From Lactobacillaceae bacterium L1_55_11 (lineage in GTDB: Bacteria > Bacillota > Bacilli > Lactobacillales > Lactobacillaceae), in the NCBI GenBank assembly GCA_029433155.1, contig JAQYTT010000002.1, positions 124,001 to 188,000 of the forward strand: a stretch of 64,000 nt of DNA. The letters are read 5' to 3'. Under the pieces are notes generated by a model. The model was not told the origin of the DNA, ran no database searches, and saw only the letters and a list, made by a program, of their open reading frames with translations. Shown here piece by piece: positions 33,371-43,800 of the stretch (the stretch's first letter is position 1; the number at the start of each line of letters is the position of its first letter). A program made the translations under genes and the position numbers.

Positions 33371-34765
33371 CTAGGCCCGCTGTCCAACCTGATGCCCGGT
33401 ACTATTCAACGTATCGGTGTCAAGTAGGTCGTTATGCTTGGCGGTCAGCAGACCAGCCAAGATACTATCATTAACGTTGACCAGGGTCCGGCCCATGTCA
33501 ATGATTGGGTCGATGGCCAAGACAATCGCCATCACACTCAGAGGCAGGTTCAAGGTCCCTAGCACAATCAAGGCTGAGAAGGTGGCGCCACCACCCGAAC
33601 CGGCCACCCCAAAGGATGAAATCGTCACAATCACCACCAGGGTCAGGATGAACTGCCAGGAAGTGATGTTGACACCGGCCAGGGGTGCGGTTACGGCAGC
33701 TACCATGGCGGGATAAACCCCGGCGCAGCCGTTTTGGCCAATACTGAGGCCAAAGCTGGCCGCAAAGTCGGCAATTCCCTGGTTAATCCCCAGCCGGTTT
33801 TTCTGGATATCAACGTTTAGTGGCAGGGAGCCGGCACTACTCCGCGAAGTGAAGGCGAAGATTAATACTGGCCAAACCTTCTTATAATAGGTAATCGGAT
33901 TAACCTTGTTGGCCAGCAAAATCAGCGTGTGGACCACCAGCACAAGGGCTAGGGCCACGTAAACCGCGATGATAAAGATTCCTAAACTGGCAATCGTTTT
34001 GGCACTGTTGGTGGCCACGGTCTTGGTCAGCAGGGCAAAGATACCATAAGGAGTCAGCTGGATAATCAGGCGGACCAGCTTAGCCAGCAGGGCGTCTAAG
34101 ACGTTGACTCCCTTGGCAAAGGACTGGGCGATACCGGGTTCGGACCGGCGCAACCAGAGATAGGCAATCCCAACCAGGAAGGAGAAGATCACCACGGCGA
34201 TGGTACTAGTTGCCCGGGTGCCGGCCAGGTCGGCAAAGATATTCTTAGGCAGGAAGCTAACAATCTTTTGTGGCAAGGAAAGCTGTCCCAGTGTATCTTG
34301 GTGCTGCTGCAAGAAGGCCAGACTATCCTTAGTGGCCTTCCCGTTCACAAAGTTGGCACCTTGCAAGTGGAAGGTAATCACTGACAGGACACCGATAAAG
34401 GCCGCCACGGCGGTCGTGCCCAAGAGCACCGTCAGCACGTTCCCGGTAATTTTGGCAAAGTTCTTGCTGGCGTCTAGTTTAGTAAAGGCGCTAATCAGTG
34501 AGATTAAGATCAGGGGAATAATCAAGGTCTGCAGTAGGGCCAGGTAGCCGTTACCAACGATGGAAATCCAGTCGATGGCATTGACCGCTACCTTGCTGGT
34601 CGTACCCCAAACAGCCTGGGTGACCACTCCAAAAATCAGTCCGGCAACCAGGCCCAGCACAACCAACTTATTAAAGCTGACCTTGCGGCGCTGCAGCAGG
34701 GCAATGCCCAGCAAGATGAGGGCGGCCACCAGGACGATTAGGGTGGTGGTGAGGTTACTATTCAT
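33371..34765 (-). CDS. Cystine/dicarboxylate:cation symporter (TcyP-like)
   Basis: A 464-residue DAACS-family carrier with about eight helices and two hairpins. The helix-rich N-terminus, the serine-rich reentrant stretch FAFTSRSSAGSLPLNVDIQ and the glycine-rich SFGVAGSGGGATFSALIVL and MGRTLVNVNDSI are TcyP/YhcL-type L-cystine symporter marks. It is the last gene of the methionine operon, 12 bases after the MetQ-like gene, which fits sulfur amino acid uptake. Confidence 0.88.
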   Translation of the reverse strand: MNSNLTTTLIVLVAALILLGIALLQRRKVSFNKLVVLGLVAGLIFGVVTQAVWGTTSKVAVNAIDWISIVGNGYLALLQTLIIPLILISLISAFTKLDASKNFAKITGNVLTVLLGTTAVAAFIGVLSVITFHLQGANFVNGKATKDSLAFLQQHQDTLGQLSLPQKIVSFLPKNIFADLAGTRATSTIAVVIFSFLVGIAYLWLRRSEPGIAQSFAKGVNVLDALLAKLVRLIIQLTPYGIFALLTKTVATNSAKTIASLGIFIIAVYVALALVLVVHTLILLANKVNPITYYKKVWPVLIFAFTSRSSAGSLPLNVDIQKNRLGINQGIADFAASFGLSIGQNGCAGVYPAMVAAVTAPLAGVNITSWQFILTLVVIVTISSFGVAGSGGGATFSALIVLGTLNLPLSVMAIVLAIDPIIDMGRTLVNVNDSILAGLLTAKHNDLLDTDTLNSTGHQVGQRA

Positions 34766-34777
34766 GTGCGTCCTCCT

Positions 34778-35644
34778 TTAGTTGGACTGGGTTAGGTAGC
34801 TGACAGGCTTATCAACCTCGACCTTAGTGCCACCAAACTCCTTCTTAATGTAGTCTTGGACATCCTTACTGTGGTACAACTTCACCAGCTTAGCATATTT
34901 GTCCTTGTGCTTGCTGTCAGCCGCAGTGACAATCACGTTGACGTTGTCCTTGGTCGACTGGTCGACCTGCTCGTGGTAAAGCGAGTCCTTCAAGACGTTG
35001 AGCTTACCTTCCAGGGCAATCGTGTTACCAATTAAGACGGCCGCAATGCTGTTGTCCTTGATTACTCGTGGACCGGTCGTATCGTCAATTTCTTCAAACT
35101 TGAAATTGTGGGGATTGTACTTGATATCACTGGGACCAGACAGGCTGCCAAAGTCAGGCTTTAAGGTAATCAAACCGGCCTTGGCTAGCAGCTGGAGTCC
35201 CCGGGAAGTGTTGGCCGGGTTGTTAGCGATGGCAATCGTGGAGCCATCCGGGATTTCACTGAGCTTGTGGTACTTGTCGGAATAAATCCCCATCGGCTCT
35301 AGGTAGGTTGTGCCCAGCACGTCCAATTTGGCATTCTTGTTTTTCTGGTTGTAGGCGACCAGGTAGGCATAGGACTGGAAAGCGTTGACATCGACGGTCC
35401 CTTCGGCGGTCGCCTGGTTTAGGGCCACGCCATCGGTGAAGGACTTGACCTTGAGATCGATGCCGTCTTTTTTAGTTTCAGGTTGTTTGGCAATGTACTG
35501 CCAGATTTTAGCATCGGAGCCAATCGTGCCTAAGGTAACCGTATCCTGGTTTTGGCTGGGCCGGTTGAAGAACCAGGTGGCCAGGCCAATGATAACGATC
35601 ACCACGGCGACGATTGAGACCGTAATTTTTGATTTTGTACTCAT
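34778..35644 (-). CDS. MetQ/NlpA-type substrate-binding protein without lipobox
   Basis: A 288-residue NlpA-family solute-binding protein (TVTLGTIGSDAKIWQYIA; AFQSYAYLVAYN; EPMGIYSDKY; IAIANNPANTSRGLQLL), typical of D/L-methionine ABC importers. The N-terminal segment VSIVAVVIVIIGLATWFF has no cysteine, so it cannot be lipid-anchored; it looks like an uncleaved membrane anchor. No MetN/MetI partner lies in the operon; the next gene is a cystine symporter. GGGAG ribosome site. Confidence 0.88.
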   Translation of the reverse strand: MSTKSKITVSIVAVVIVIIGLATWFFNRPSQNQDTVTLGTIGSDAKIWQYIAKQPETKKDGIDLKVKSFTDGVALNQATAEGTVDVNAFQSYAYLVAYNQKNKNAKLDVLGTTYLEPMGIYSDKYHKLSEIPDGSTIAIANNPANTSRGLQLLAKAGLITLKPDFGSLSGPSDIKYNPHNFKFEEIDDTTGPRVIKDNSIAAVLIGNTIALEGKLNVLKDSLYHEQVDQSTKDNVNVIVTAADSKHKDKYAKLVKLYHSKDVQDYIKKEFGGTKVEVDKPVSYLTQSN

Positions 35645-35686
35645 TTAAATCTCCCAAATTAAATGCAGCTAAGTTCTCTCATTTTA

Positions 35687-36463
35687 TTAATGGTAGCTCA
35701 TGCCGCCGTCAACCAGAATGGACTGGCCGGTCACATAGTTGGCATTATCGGAAACAAAGAAGGAAACCACGTCGGCCACGTCTTCTGAAGTAGCAGCCCG
35801 GCCGAGGGCGATTTCGTCGACCACGCTCTGGCGCTGCTTTTCCGGGGTCGTGCCCTTGATTTCAGCGGTTCGACCGTCAACGTAGTCCCGCAGTGGGGTC
35901 AAAACGATGCCGGGGTCGTAGGCGTTGACGGTGATATTATCCGGCGCCAATTCCTTAGCGGCTGACTGGCCCAGTCCGCGAATGGCAAACTTCGAGGCTG
36001 AATAAGCGCCTTGAAGGGCTGAGCCCTGGACACCGGCCAGGGAAGAGGCGTTGATAATCTTGCCGCCGTCACCCTGCTTTTTAAATTGCGTGGCTGCGGC
36101 CTGGATGCCCCAGAAGGTCCCTTTGATGTTGATATCAAAGAGGCGGGATACGGTTTCAGGATCACTGTCGACGATGCTGTCGATGTAGGCGATGCCGGCG
36201 TTATTCACAAAGACATCGAGGTGACCAAAGTCTTTGACGGCCTGGTCAACGAGGTCAAAGACCTGGTCGCGGTCGGCAACATCTAAGACATAGGCCCGGG
36301 CCTGGTCGGGGTGCTTGGCGTTGATTTCATCGGTGACTGCCTTGGCAGTTTTAGGGTCAATGTCCGCAACCGCGACATCGTAATTCTCATCAGCGAGGCG
36401 CTTGGCGATGGCGGCGCCGATTCCCTGACCGGCACCGGTAATAATTGCTACTTTTTTAGCCAT
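35687..36463 (-). CDS. (S)-acetoin-forming diacetyl reductase-like SDR
   Basis: A 258-residue SDR. Motifs TGAGQGIG, NNAG, Ser in NASSLAG and Tyr-x-x-x-Lys in YSASK; the acetoin reductase/butanediol dehydrogenase marks FVNNAGIAYIDSI, DPGIVLTPL and YVTGQSILVDGGM(S)Y are present. It reduces diacetyl to acetoin and acetoin to 2,3-butanediol with NADH. Its place between luxS and the MetQ-like gene, inside a methionine T-box operon, is unexpected. GGAAAGGAG ribosome site. Confidence 0.88.
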   Translation of the reverse strand: MAKKVAIITGAGQGIGAAIAKRLADENYDVAVADIDPKTAKAVTDEINAKHPDQARAYVLDVADRDQVFDLVDQAVKDFGHLDVFVNNAGIAYIDSIVDSDPETVSRLFDINIKGTFWGIQAAATQFKKQGDGGKIINASSLAGVQGSALQGAYSASKFAIRGLGQSAAKELAPDNITVNAYDPGIVLTPLRDYVDGRTAEIKGTTPEKQRQSVVDEIALGRAATSEDVADVVSFFVSDNANYVTGQSILVDGGMSYH

Positions 36464-36498
36464 GCTTGTGGCTCCTTTCCATGGTGAAGTGAAATGAA

Positions 36499-36990
36499 TT
36501 AGTAAGCTGGTTCAGCAGAGACGACCTTGCGCACGTCTGGATCAGAACTGATACCCTGTTCGAGGATTTCAGCGGCCCATTCCTTGGCTGAGGTCAGCGA
36601 GTGGTCCTTGAAGTTACCGCAGCTGTACTTGTCAGTACCGGGGACGTCTGCCCACTTGGTCTGATCGCGGATTTCAGTTAGGGAACTAGCCAAGGCCTGG
36701 GCAACCTTTTCGGTGCTAGGGGCACCCCATACAATCAGGTGAAAGCCGGTCCGGCAGCCAAAGGGCGAGCAGTCAATCACGCCGTCTAAACGGTCACGGA
36801 GGAGACCGGCCAGCAGGTGCTCAATGGTGTGCAGCCCCGCCGTAGGAATGGCGTTTTGGTTGGGCTGGACCAGGCGGAGGTCAAAGTTGGAAATGACATC
36901 GCCCTTAGGGCCTTCTTCCTGGGCAATTAGGCGCACGTAGGGGGCCTTTACCTTAGTGTGATCGAGTGCAAAACTTTCTACTTCAGCCAT
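36499..36990 (-). CDS. luxS: S-ribosylhomocysteine lyase
   Basis: A 163-residue metalloenzyme that cleaves S-ribosylhomocysteine to homocysteine and the AI-2 precursor DPD. Metal ligands in [17 protein letters not shown] (HxxEH) and Cys in [14 protein letters not shown] 36990 has AAAGGAG upstream; the longer frame start at 37011 would include that site. It feeds homocysteine to MetE of the same operon. Confidence 0.96.
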   Translation of the reverse strand: MAEVESFALDHTKVKAPYVRLIAQEEGPKGDVISNFDLRLVQPNQNAIPTAGLHTIEHLLAGLLRDRLDGVIDCSPFGCRTGFHLIVWGAPSTEKVAQALASSLTEIRDQTKWADVPGTDKYSCGNFKDHSLTSAKEWAAEILEQGISSDPDVRKVVSAEPAY

Positions 36991-37046
36991 GGATGTTTCT
37001 CCTTTAATCAATTAATGCTGTGAATAAATAGGTAAATAAGTGTTAG

Positions 37047-37940
37047 TTATGCCGGGGAGCTAACCAGGTGTGCCGCTTCCGCTTCGAAGAGGGAGTGGGT
37101 CGCTTCCCAAATGCGTTGGGCATTTTCGGCATTGTTCATCATATAAAGGTGGATGCCACTAACCCCGTTGGCCACCAGGTCAACGATTTGGTCAACGGCG
37201 TAAGCAATCCCGGCATCGCGCATGGCCACCGGGTTGTCCGCGTAGCGGTCCATGATGGCCAGGAACTTACGGGGCAACTTGATGCCAGATAGTTCGGTGA
37301 TGCGCTTGATTTGGCGCTGGTTGGTGCAGGGCATGATGCCGACCTCGACGGGTACATCGATGCCAGCTAGGGCCAGCCGTTCTTCAAAGTACCAGTAATC
37401 CTGGTTATCAAAAATCATCTGGGTAATCAGATGGCTGGCACCGTTGTTGACCTTTTCCTTGAGGTGCAAGGTGTCGGCCACCATGCTTTCAGCTTCCGGA
37501 TGTTTTTGGGGATAGGCCGCCCCGGTGATGTCAAAGTTGCCGTGTTCCTGAATATAGGCCACTAGGTCCGAGGCGTAGCGGAAATCGCCAACTGGATCTT
37601 CAGCTTGGGCGGGATCGCCGCGCAGGGCCAAGATATTTTCAATGCCCAGCTGCTGGAGCTGGTCCAAGTAGGCTTTCACCTCGTCCTTTGACCGGTACAG
37701 GCTGGGGATATGGGCCACCGCCGGAATATCGAGCTCGTCTTGAATCCGACTGGCCAGGGTCAGGGTGCTTTGTCCCTGGTTAGACCGGCTGGCCGACTGG
37801 GTAATGGAAATAAAGTCGGGCCGGATACTTTGAATACCCGACAAGGAACCGATTAACTTATCGGTTCCTTGGGGAGTCTTTGGTGGAAAGACTTCTAATG
37901 AAAAGACGGTTTTTTGTTTAAAGAGCGCTGACAGGGTCAT
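37047..37940 (-). CDS. metF: Methylenetetrahydrofolate reductase
   Basis: A 297-residue FAD TIM-barrel enzyme that makes 5-methyl-THF for MetE. Marks: FSLEVFPPKT, LALRGDPA, HLITQMIFDNQDYWYF and the methionine-synthase-supply-like region VEVGIMPCTN. ATG 37940 follows AAGGAG; it overlaps the end of metE by 23 bases, so the two are translationally linked. The upstream extension in frame is inside metE. Confidence 0.95.
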   Translation of the reverse strand: MTLSALFKQKTVFSLEVFPPKTPQGTDKLIGSLSGIQSIRPDFISITQSASRSNQGQSTLTLASRIQDELDIPAVAHIPSLYRSKDEVKAYLDQLQQLGIENILALRGDPAQAEDPVGDFRYASDLVAYIQEHGNFDITGAAYPQKHPEAESMVADTLHLKEKVNNGASHLITQMIFDNQDYWYFEERLALAGIDVPVEVGIMPCTNQRQIKRITELSGIKLPRKFLAIMDRYADNPVAMRDAGIAYAVDQIVDLVANGVSGIHLYMMNNAENAQRIWEATHSLFEAEAAHLVSSPA

Positions 37941-40212
37941 AGTTTTTACTCCTTGGTAATTCCGCCCGCGTTTGCCGCGCGGCTGCCACCAGGTTTTCCA
38001 AACTAGTAAAGACTTCATCTTCGGCCCGGGTCTTCAAACCGCAATCTGGGTTGACCCAGACCTTGTCGACTGGCAACTTGGCCAAAATCTTGCCGATGAT
38101 GCCGTGGATTTCAGCCTGGGTTGGGATGCGGGGTGAGTGAATATCGTAAACACCGGGACCAACCTCGGTTTGGAAGTTGTTGGCCTTGAGTTCATCAATG
38201 ATGGACAGGTCGGAACGCGAGGCCTCAAAGGAAATCACGTCGGCATCAAGGCCGTCAATGGCGGGGATGATATCGTTAAATTCGCTATAGCACATGTGGG
38301 TATGGATTTGGGTGGTTGGTTGGACCTGACTGTGGACCAGCTTGAAGGCGGGCACAGCCCAGTCAAGATAGTCGCTGAACCAGTCGGTCTTGCGCAGTGG
38401 CAACTTTTCCCGCAGAGCGGCTTCATCAATTTGGATGATATGGATACCATGCTCTTCCAGGTCCAAGACCTCGTCTTGGATGGCCAGGGCAATCTGGGTG
38501 ACCGACTGCTTAGGAGAAATGTCTTCCCGGGGGAAGGACCAGTTGAAGATGGTTACCGGTCCGGTGAGCATGCCCTTGACCGGCTTGTCGGTCAGGCTTT
38601 GGGCATAAGTTGAAGCGGCCACTGAAATGGGGTGCTTACGGCTGACATCGCCCCAGATGATTGGGGGCTTAACCGCCCGGCTACCGTAGGACTGAACCCA
38701 GGCCTTCTTGGTAAAGACAAAGCCCTCTAGGTTTTCACCGAAGTACTCGACCATGTCGTTACGCTCGTATTCACCATGGACTAAGACATCAAAGCCGGCT
38801 TCTTCCTGCCAGCGGATAATGCGCTTAATCTTGTCCTTGATGAACTGGTCGTATTCGGCCTTGCTAATCTCGCCCTTACGGTAGCGGGACCGGTTTTGGC
38901 GGACGTCCTTGGTTTGTGGGAAGGAACCAATCGTCGTGGTTGGCAATTCTGGCAGCTGGAAGTGCTGCTTTTGGACAACTTCACGCTCGGCCCGGTCGGG
39001 CAGGCGGATGAAGTCCTGATCAGTTAGGTCAGCGACCCGCTTGGTTACGGCTGGGTCAGCTGGGTGTTGGATGTTTTCAAAGAGGGCCTGGTTGGACTGG
39101 GCTAGTTCGGACTGCTGACCATGGTAAAGCGAATACAGGTCCTTGAGCTCAGCGAGCTTCTGGTAGGCAAAGGACAGGTGTTGCTTAACCGTTGGATCCA
39201 AGTCAACCTCGTTGTCGACGTTATAAGGTACGTGCAGCAGTGAGGCTGAGGTTGAAATCACCAGGTTATCCTTGACTGGCAGATCTTTGAGCAGGTCTAG
39301 CGTGCTCTGGTAGTGGTTGCGCCAGATGTTCTTGCCGTTAACCACGCCAGCAAAGAGGACCTTGTCGTCTGGGAAGCCGATTTCACTGACCAGGCGCTTG
39401 GTTTCCTTACCTTCGATGAAGTCTAGGCCAATGCCATCAAAGGGCAGGTCGAGCAGTTCGCTGTAGATGTCACGCACATCACCGAAGTAGGTCTGCAGGT
39501 TAACCTTGAACTCGTGGTCCTGGTCCAAGATATCCTTGTATAACCCGATGAAACGCTCGCGGTCGGCTGAGCTGAGGTCAAAGACCAAGGCTGGTTCGTC
39601 GATTTGCAACCAGGCCAGGTCGTACTGGTTCAGACGCTTGAAGATTTCCTGGTAGGCCGCCACTACTGGTTGGATAAAGTCGGCCGCCTGCTTTTGACCG
39701 GTAAAGTGGGCTAACTTCAACAAGGTGTATGGGCCAATCAAGCTGGCCTTAACCTGGTCATGATGCTGGAAGGCGAGGTCCAAGTCATCAAAGAGTTGCT
39801 GACCGACGACCTTGATATCGGTTTGGTCATCAATTTCAGGTACCAAGTAGTGGTAGTTGGTGTTAAACCACTTCTTCAATGGCAGGGCCTTGACTGAAGC
39901 TTGGTCATCCTGGTAACCACGGGCCTGGGCGAAGTAGGTGTCCAAGGCATCCTGGTTCAAGTCCTGGTAGCGCTTGGGGATGATGTTGAGCAGGTTAGCC
40001 AAGTCGAGCAAGTTGTCAAAGAAGGAGAAGTCACCAACGCTAATCCAGCTCAGGCCGGCATCGGCCTGCTTCTGCCAGTTCTTGAGTTTGAGCTGGTCGG
40101 CCGTTTCCTTAAGTTCCTTTTGGTCGATTTCTTTCTTCCAATATTTTTCAGTGGCCCGCTTGAGTTCGCGGTTTTCGCCGATACGTGGGAATCCAATAAT
40201 ACTTGTACTCAT
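37918..40212 (-). CDS. metE: Cobalamin-independent methionine synthase
   Basis: A 764-residue two-barrel enzyme transferring the methyl group of 5-methyl-THF-glutamate to homocysteine. N-terminal IGFPRIGENRELK; C-terminal barrel starts near TTIGSFPQTKDVR; zinc ligands in QIHTHMCYSEF and NPDCGLKTR. AGGAGG ribosome site. First gene of the T-box operon. Confidence 0.97.
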   Translation of the reverse strand: MSTSIIGFPRIGENRELKRATEKYWKKEIDQKELKETADQLKLKNWQKQADAGLSWISVGDFSFFDNLLDLANLLNIIPKRYQDLNQDALDTYFAQARGYQDDQASVKALPLKKWFNTNYHYLVPEIDDQTDIKVVGQQLFDDLDLAFQHHDQVKASLIGPYTLLKLAHFTGQKQAADFIQPVVAAYQEIFKRLNQYDLAWLQIDEPALVFDLSSADRERFIGLYKDILDQDHEFKVNLQTYFGDVRDIYSELLDLPFDGIGLDFIEGKETKRLVSEIGFPDDKVLFAGVVNGKNIWRNHYQSTLDLLKDLPVKDNLVISTSASLLHVPYNVDNEVDLDPTVKQHLSFAYQKLAELKDLYSLYHGQQSELAQSNQALFENIQHPADPAVTKRVADLTDQDFIRLPDRAEREVVQKQHFQLPELPTTTIGSFPQTKDVRQNRSRYRKGEISKAEYDQFIKDKIKRIIRWQEEAGFDVLVHGEYERNDMVEYFGENLEGFVFTKKAWVQSYGSRAVKPPIIWGDVSRKHPISVAASTYAQSLTDKPVKGMLTGPVTIFNWSFPREDISPKQSVTQIALAIQDEVLDLEEHGIHIIQIDEAALREKLPLRKTDWFSDYLDWAVPAFKLVHSQVQPTTQIHTHMCYSEFNDIIPAIDGLDADVISFEASRSDLSIIDELKANNFQTEVGPGVYDIHSPRIPTQAEIHGIIGKILAKLPVDKVWVNPDCGLKTRAEDEVFTSLENLVAAARQTRAELPRSKNYDPVSAL

Positions 40213-40267
40213 AATGTTTAATCCTCCTGGTGACTAGCTGGTAAGGCTGTTTTAACGACTTGGGGGC

Positions 40268-40545
40268 AATAAAAAAGCCCCGTAGTCAAAAGACTACGGG
40301 ACGAATTTCATCGTGTTACCACCCTGATTCTGACCGGAATCACTACCGGCCACTCAACAAGTACGTCAAAAAGCTTGAGATACTCTAACGCGATAACGGG
40401 CGCACCCGAACTCGGCTCATCACGTGGACTCACCTGGTTACACGACTCCAAGACCATTTTCCCCTTCTAAACAACACCGACTCTCACCAAATGTCAGCTC
40501 TCTGCTGGTTGTCGCTGAAGTGTACTTATCTCATCAACGTCTAAT
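40268..40545 (-). promoter_or_regulatory. Methionine T-box leader of metE operon
   Basis: Read on the minus strand. The T-box sequence AGGGTGGTAACACGA is at 40311-40325 and the terminator CCCGTAGTC, AAAA-type loop, GACTACGGG plus T tract at 40273-40300. The likely specifier is ATG (complement of 40418-40420) in the context ATGAGC. Uncharged tRNA-Met would pair and allow read-through into metE. Confidence 0.9.
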
Positions 40546-40554
40546 TTTTAACAA

Positions 40555-40583
40555 AGTTTATGGCATATATTTAACTTTGTCAA
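40555..40583 (-). promoter_or_regulatory. Promoter of the metE T-box leader
   Basis: Minus strand: TTGACA (40578-40583), 17-base spacer, TAAACT (40555-40560), just upstream of the T-box. Confidence 0.75.
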
Positions 40584-40806
40584 CATTATTTTTTAATTTT
40601 TTTGATTTCTTGCCAGCGGCTAAATAAGTTATTTCCTTAATAAAAGACAGGCAAAATTCAGGAACTGATTCTGACCCGCATGTATTGACTAAGGCTGTCA
40701 GTCAAGAGATAAAAAAGAAATTGTTTGAAGAATTAAAAGTCTATATTTTTCTGCAAAGAATGCATAATAAACGGCTGTTTTGGCATAAATGGTTCAATCA
40801 AGTGCA

Positions 40807-40835
40807 TTGTTAATGCTCGTTGAAAGAAGTACAAT
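40807..40835 (+). promoter_or_regulatory. Promoter of the serine-rich surface protein
   Basis: TTGTTA (40807-40812), 17-base spacer, TACAAT (40830-40835). The stretch 40584-40806 is AT-rich and holds no gene I can support. Confidence 0.75.
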
Positions 40836-40882
40836 ATAGGTACCTGAAATTTAATTTTTTCTAAAAAGAGGGGGGAGTCTTA

Positions 40883-43800
40883 ATGGATTTTAAAGAAACC
40901 AAGACCCACTTCAAGCAGTATAAGGCAGGCAAGCTCTGGATGGTCAGTGGTATTGCCCTGTTCGCAGGATTTGCCGCTAACCAGCAGGCATCCGCCGATA
41001 CTACTGGAGACACCGGGTCAACTCTGGGTTCTAATGCAACCCAGTCATTAACTAATAATCAAAGCTCCACGACTTTAAATCAGACTACTACGGCAGCGTC
41101 AACTAGCACCACCGCAGCGACGACTACCGCTACTACGACGGCCAGCAGCACCAGTACTGTTCAGACTGCAGGGATTGCGCCTAGCGCATCTGGCAGTGAC
41201 AGTCAGACCAGTACTAGCCAGGCCAGTCAGAGCACGGCCTCAACTAGTCAAAGTAGTGACAGCCAAAACAGTATTAGCACTGCTAGTACGAGTGCGGCTA
41301 GTGATAGTCAGGGTAGTAAGAGCAACACTAACGGTGTTACTAAGGGGGCTGCGGCTGATTCAACCAGTGATGGCCTGAGCCTTCGTGATGCCACTGAAGC
41401 CCAAACTTTGAACTATGGCGACCTGGCTAAGGACAAGCAGGTTACGACTCAAAGCGTGAGCTGGAATAACGCTGATAACAGCACTTTGCCAGCTGGGACC
41501 ATTGATACGGCTAGTGCCGGACCGAATGGTACGACCCAGTTTAGCTTTAACTTGAATCACAACAACAGCATCCAAGAGGGTGACACGATTGTTATTCCAG
41601 TTACGACTAACCTCTACAACCAACCTGGTCAATTGCAGTGGGCCCTCAGTGGCTTGAACCCAATCGTTAAGGGTATCAGTAAGAGTGCTACCCTGACTGG
41701 ACAAAGTATTGTTATCCCAATCGATGACAGCACTTATGAAGCCGGTCGTGAATATAACATTGAGCTGAACTTTAATATCAGCCAAGGTCAGGTATTCCCT
41801 CGAGAAGCCGGCAATGGTTCTGTGCTGGATTACACCGAGACGATTGGTGATCAGACGCACCACTACTCATGGAACCCAACGCCAACGACGCCTGATTACC
41901 AGGAAAACAACACGGTCGGCAAGACGGTTGATACGGTTGTGCCCGGCGGCCCAACTGGTGTTGATGTGCGTTCATCAATCCGGAACACGGATGGTGGTCC
42001 ATTCACTCAAAAGAGCATGCTCAACAATGGCCAGGACTACGTTGAAACCCGGGTCATTGAAGCCACGGTGGCTGGCAGTGACGGTACGCCAGTATACATT
42101 ACGCCTAACACGGCTTCGTTCTGGCCTCGCTTGGCCATTCCAGTGGCTTACGGTCCTGCGACCGAAGCAGCTGGTTGGTCTTCTCAGGCGGCTAATAACT
42201 GGGGTAACATGTCAAATGGCACGAGCTCCAATGCTACTTGGTTTACCTATACCGATGGTATTCCACAGCCCGGCCAGTACACCCTGCAGCGCTTAGCTGA
42301 TAATAAGTACACTTACACCATTAACTATGGTAAGAACCAGGGCGTCACCCTTTCTAAGGCTGACTTTATCAACACGATTAAGTCCCAGTACGCCAACGTT
42401 TCTCAGTCAGTGATTGATGAGGATTTGGCCCGTTATACCAACCCAGATGGTACGGTAACGGTTCCGTATGCCATCAACACTAACTTGAGCTTCACTAACC
42501 CTAACGATACCAACCACGTGGTTAAGTACACGGTTACGACCACTAGTGACCGGGACAACACCAGCACGACTACGACTGGCTATACTAACGGTCAAAAGCT
42601 GGTTAACCGGGTAACTGGTCAGACCATCGTCACGGTTAACTACGTTGATGAAAACGGTCAGCAAATCAAGATTCCAACGCTGCTTTACAGTAACGTTAAT
42701 GACCGGACTGCTACGTATAACGCTCAGAGCATTAATTTCCCTGATTACGAGCTGGTTACTTCACAGCTACCTAAGGATGCTGCTGCTGGCGCAACTGCTC
42801 AGCAGAACAGTGATGGTACTTATAGCATCACTGATACCTACCCAACTGACCACGACCTGAGTTATACCTACGTTTACAAGCACACGGATGCTTATAACTC
42901 AACTTCTGGATCAGCTTCAACGAGTACGTCATCATCTAACTCAATTAACAGTCAGATTTCGACTTCTCAAAGTGGTTCAAACAGCATCAGTAACTCAGGC
43001 AGTGAAGTTGTCTCAACTTCACAGAGCCTGTCAACTAGTGCTAGCGAATCTGAAACTGCCTCTCACAGTGGCAGCCAGTCCCAGTCAACTTCACAAAGTA
43101 CGGCTGAGTCGGACCAGGCTTCTACTTCAACGTCACAGGCAGCTTCTGAATCAACTTCAACTTCTGTTTCTCAGTCAACTAGTCAGAGTGCCTCAGCTTC
43201 AACTAGTAAGTCGGCTGCCGATCAGTCTGAATCTGAGTCACAGAGTACCAAGGATTCTCAGTCAGCTAGCCAGTCAGTGAGCGAATCCGTAAGTAAGTCT
43301 GCTTCTGAAGTTGCTTCAAATTCAACTTCAACCAGCAAGGCTGGCAGTGAATCCGCTTCAGCAGGTTCTTCAACCTCAGCCTCGACTTCAACAAGTCAGT
43401 CTGACTCCACTGCTGCTTCTGAGGCAAAGTCAACTAGCGAAAGTGCTTCAACTTCTGAATCCAACTCTAAGGCAGCTTCAGAATCATCATCCGCTTCAAC
43501 CGCTGCATCTGAATCTGCTTCAAAGAGTACTTCTGAAAGCGATTCAACGGTAGCGTCAGACTCAGCTTCAAAGAGCGCCTCAGAAAGTGCCTCAACCGTT
43601 GCTTCTGATTCAACATCAGAGAGTTCAGCATCAAGTTCGAAGAGTGCATCAGAATCTGAATCAACCTCAGCTTCAACTGCTGCATCCGAGTCAGATTCAA
43701 AGAGCACTTCAGCTAGTGCTTCAACTTCAGCATCTGAAAGCACCTCAGCTTCGACTGCAGCTTCCGACTCAACTTCGGAAAGTTCAGCATCAAGCTCGAA

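Noticed and set aside
40424-40627. 67-codon plus-strand ORF between metE and the adhesin
   Set aside because: It lies inside the T-box leader read on the other strand and has no ribosome site.
40685-40813. Open frame starting TTG and ending in the adhesin promoter (reads LTKAVSQEIKKKLFEELK)
   Set aside because: The stretch reads protein-like and is open from about 40631, but no ribosome site precedes a start codon and the stop lies in the -35 box. Possibly a remnant; not supported as a gene.
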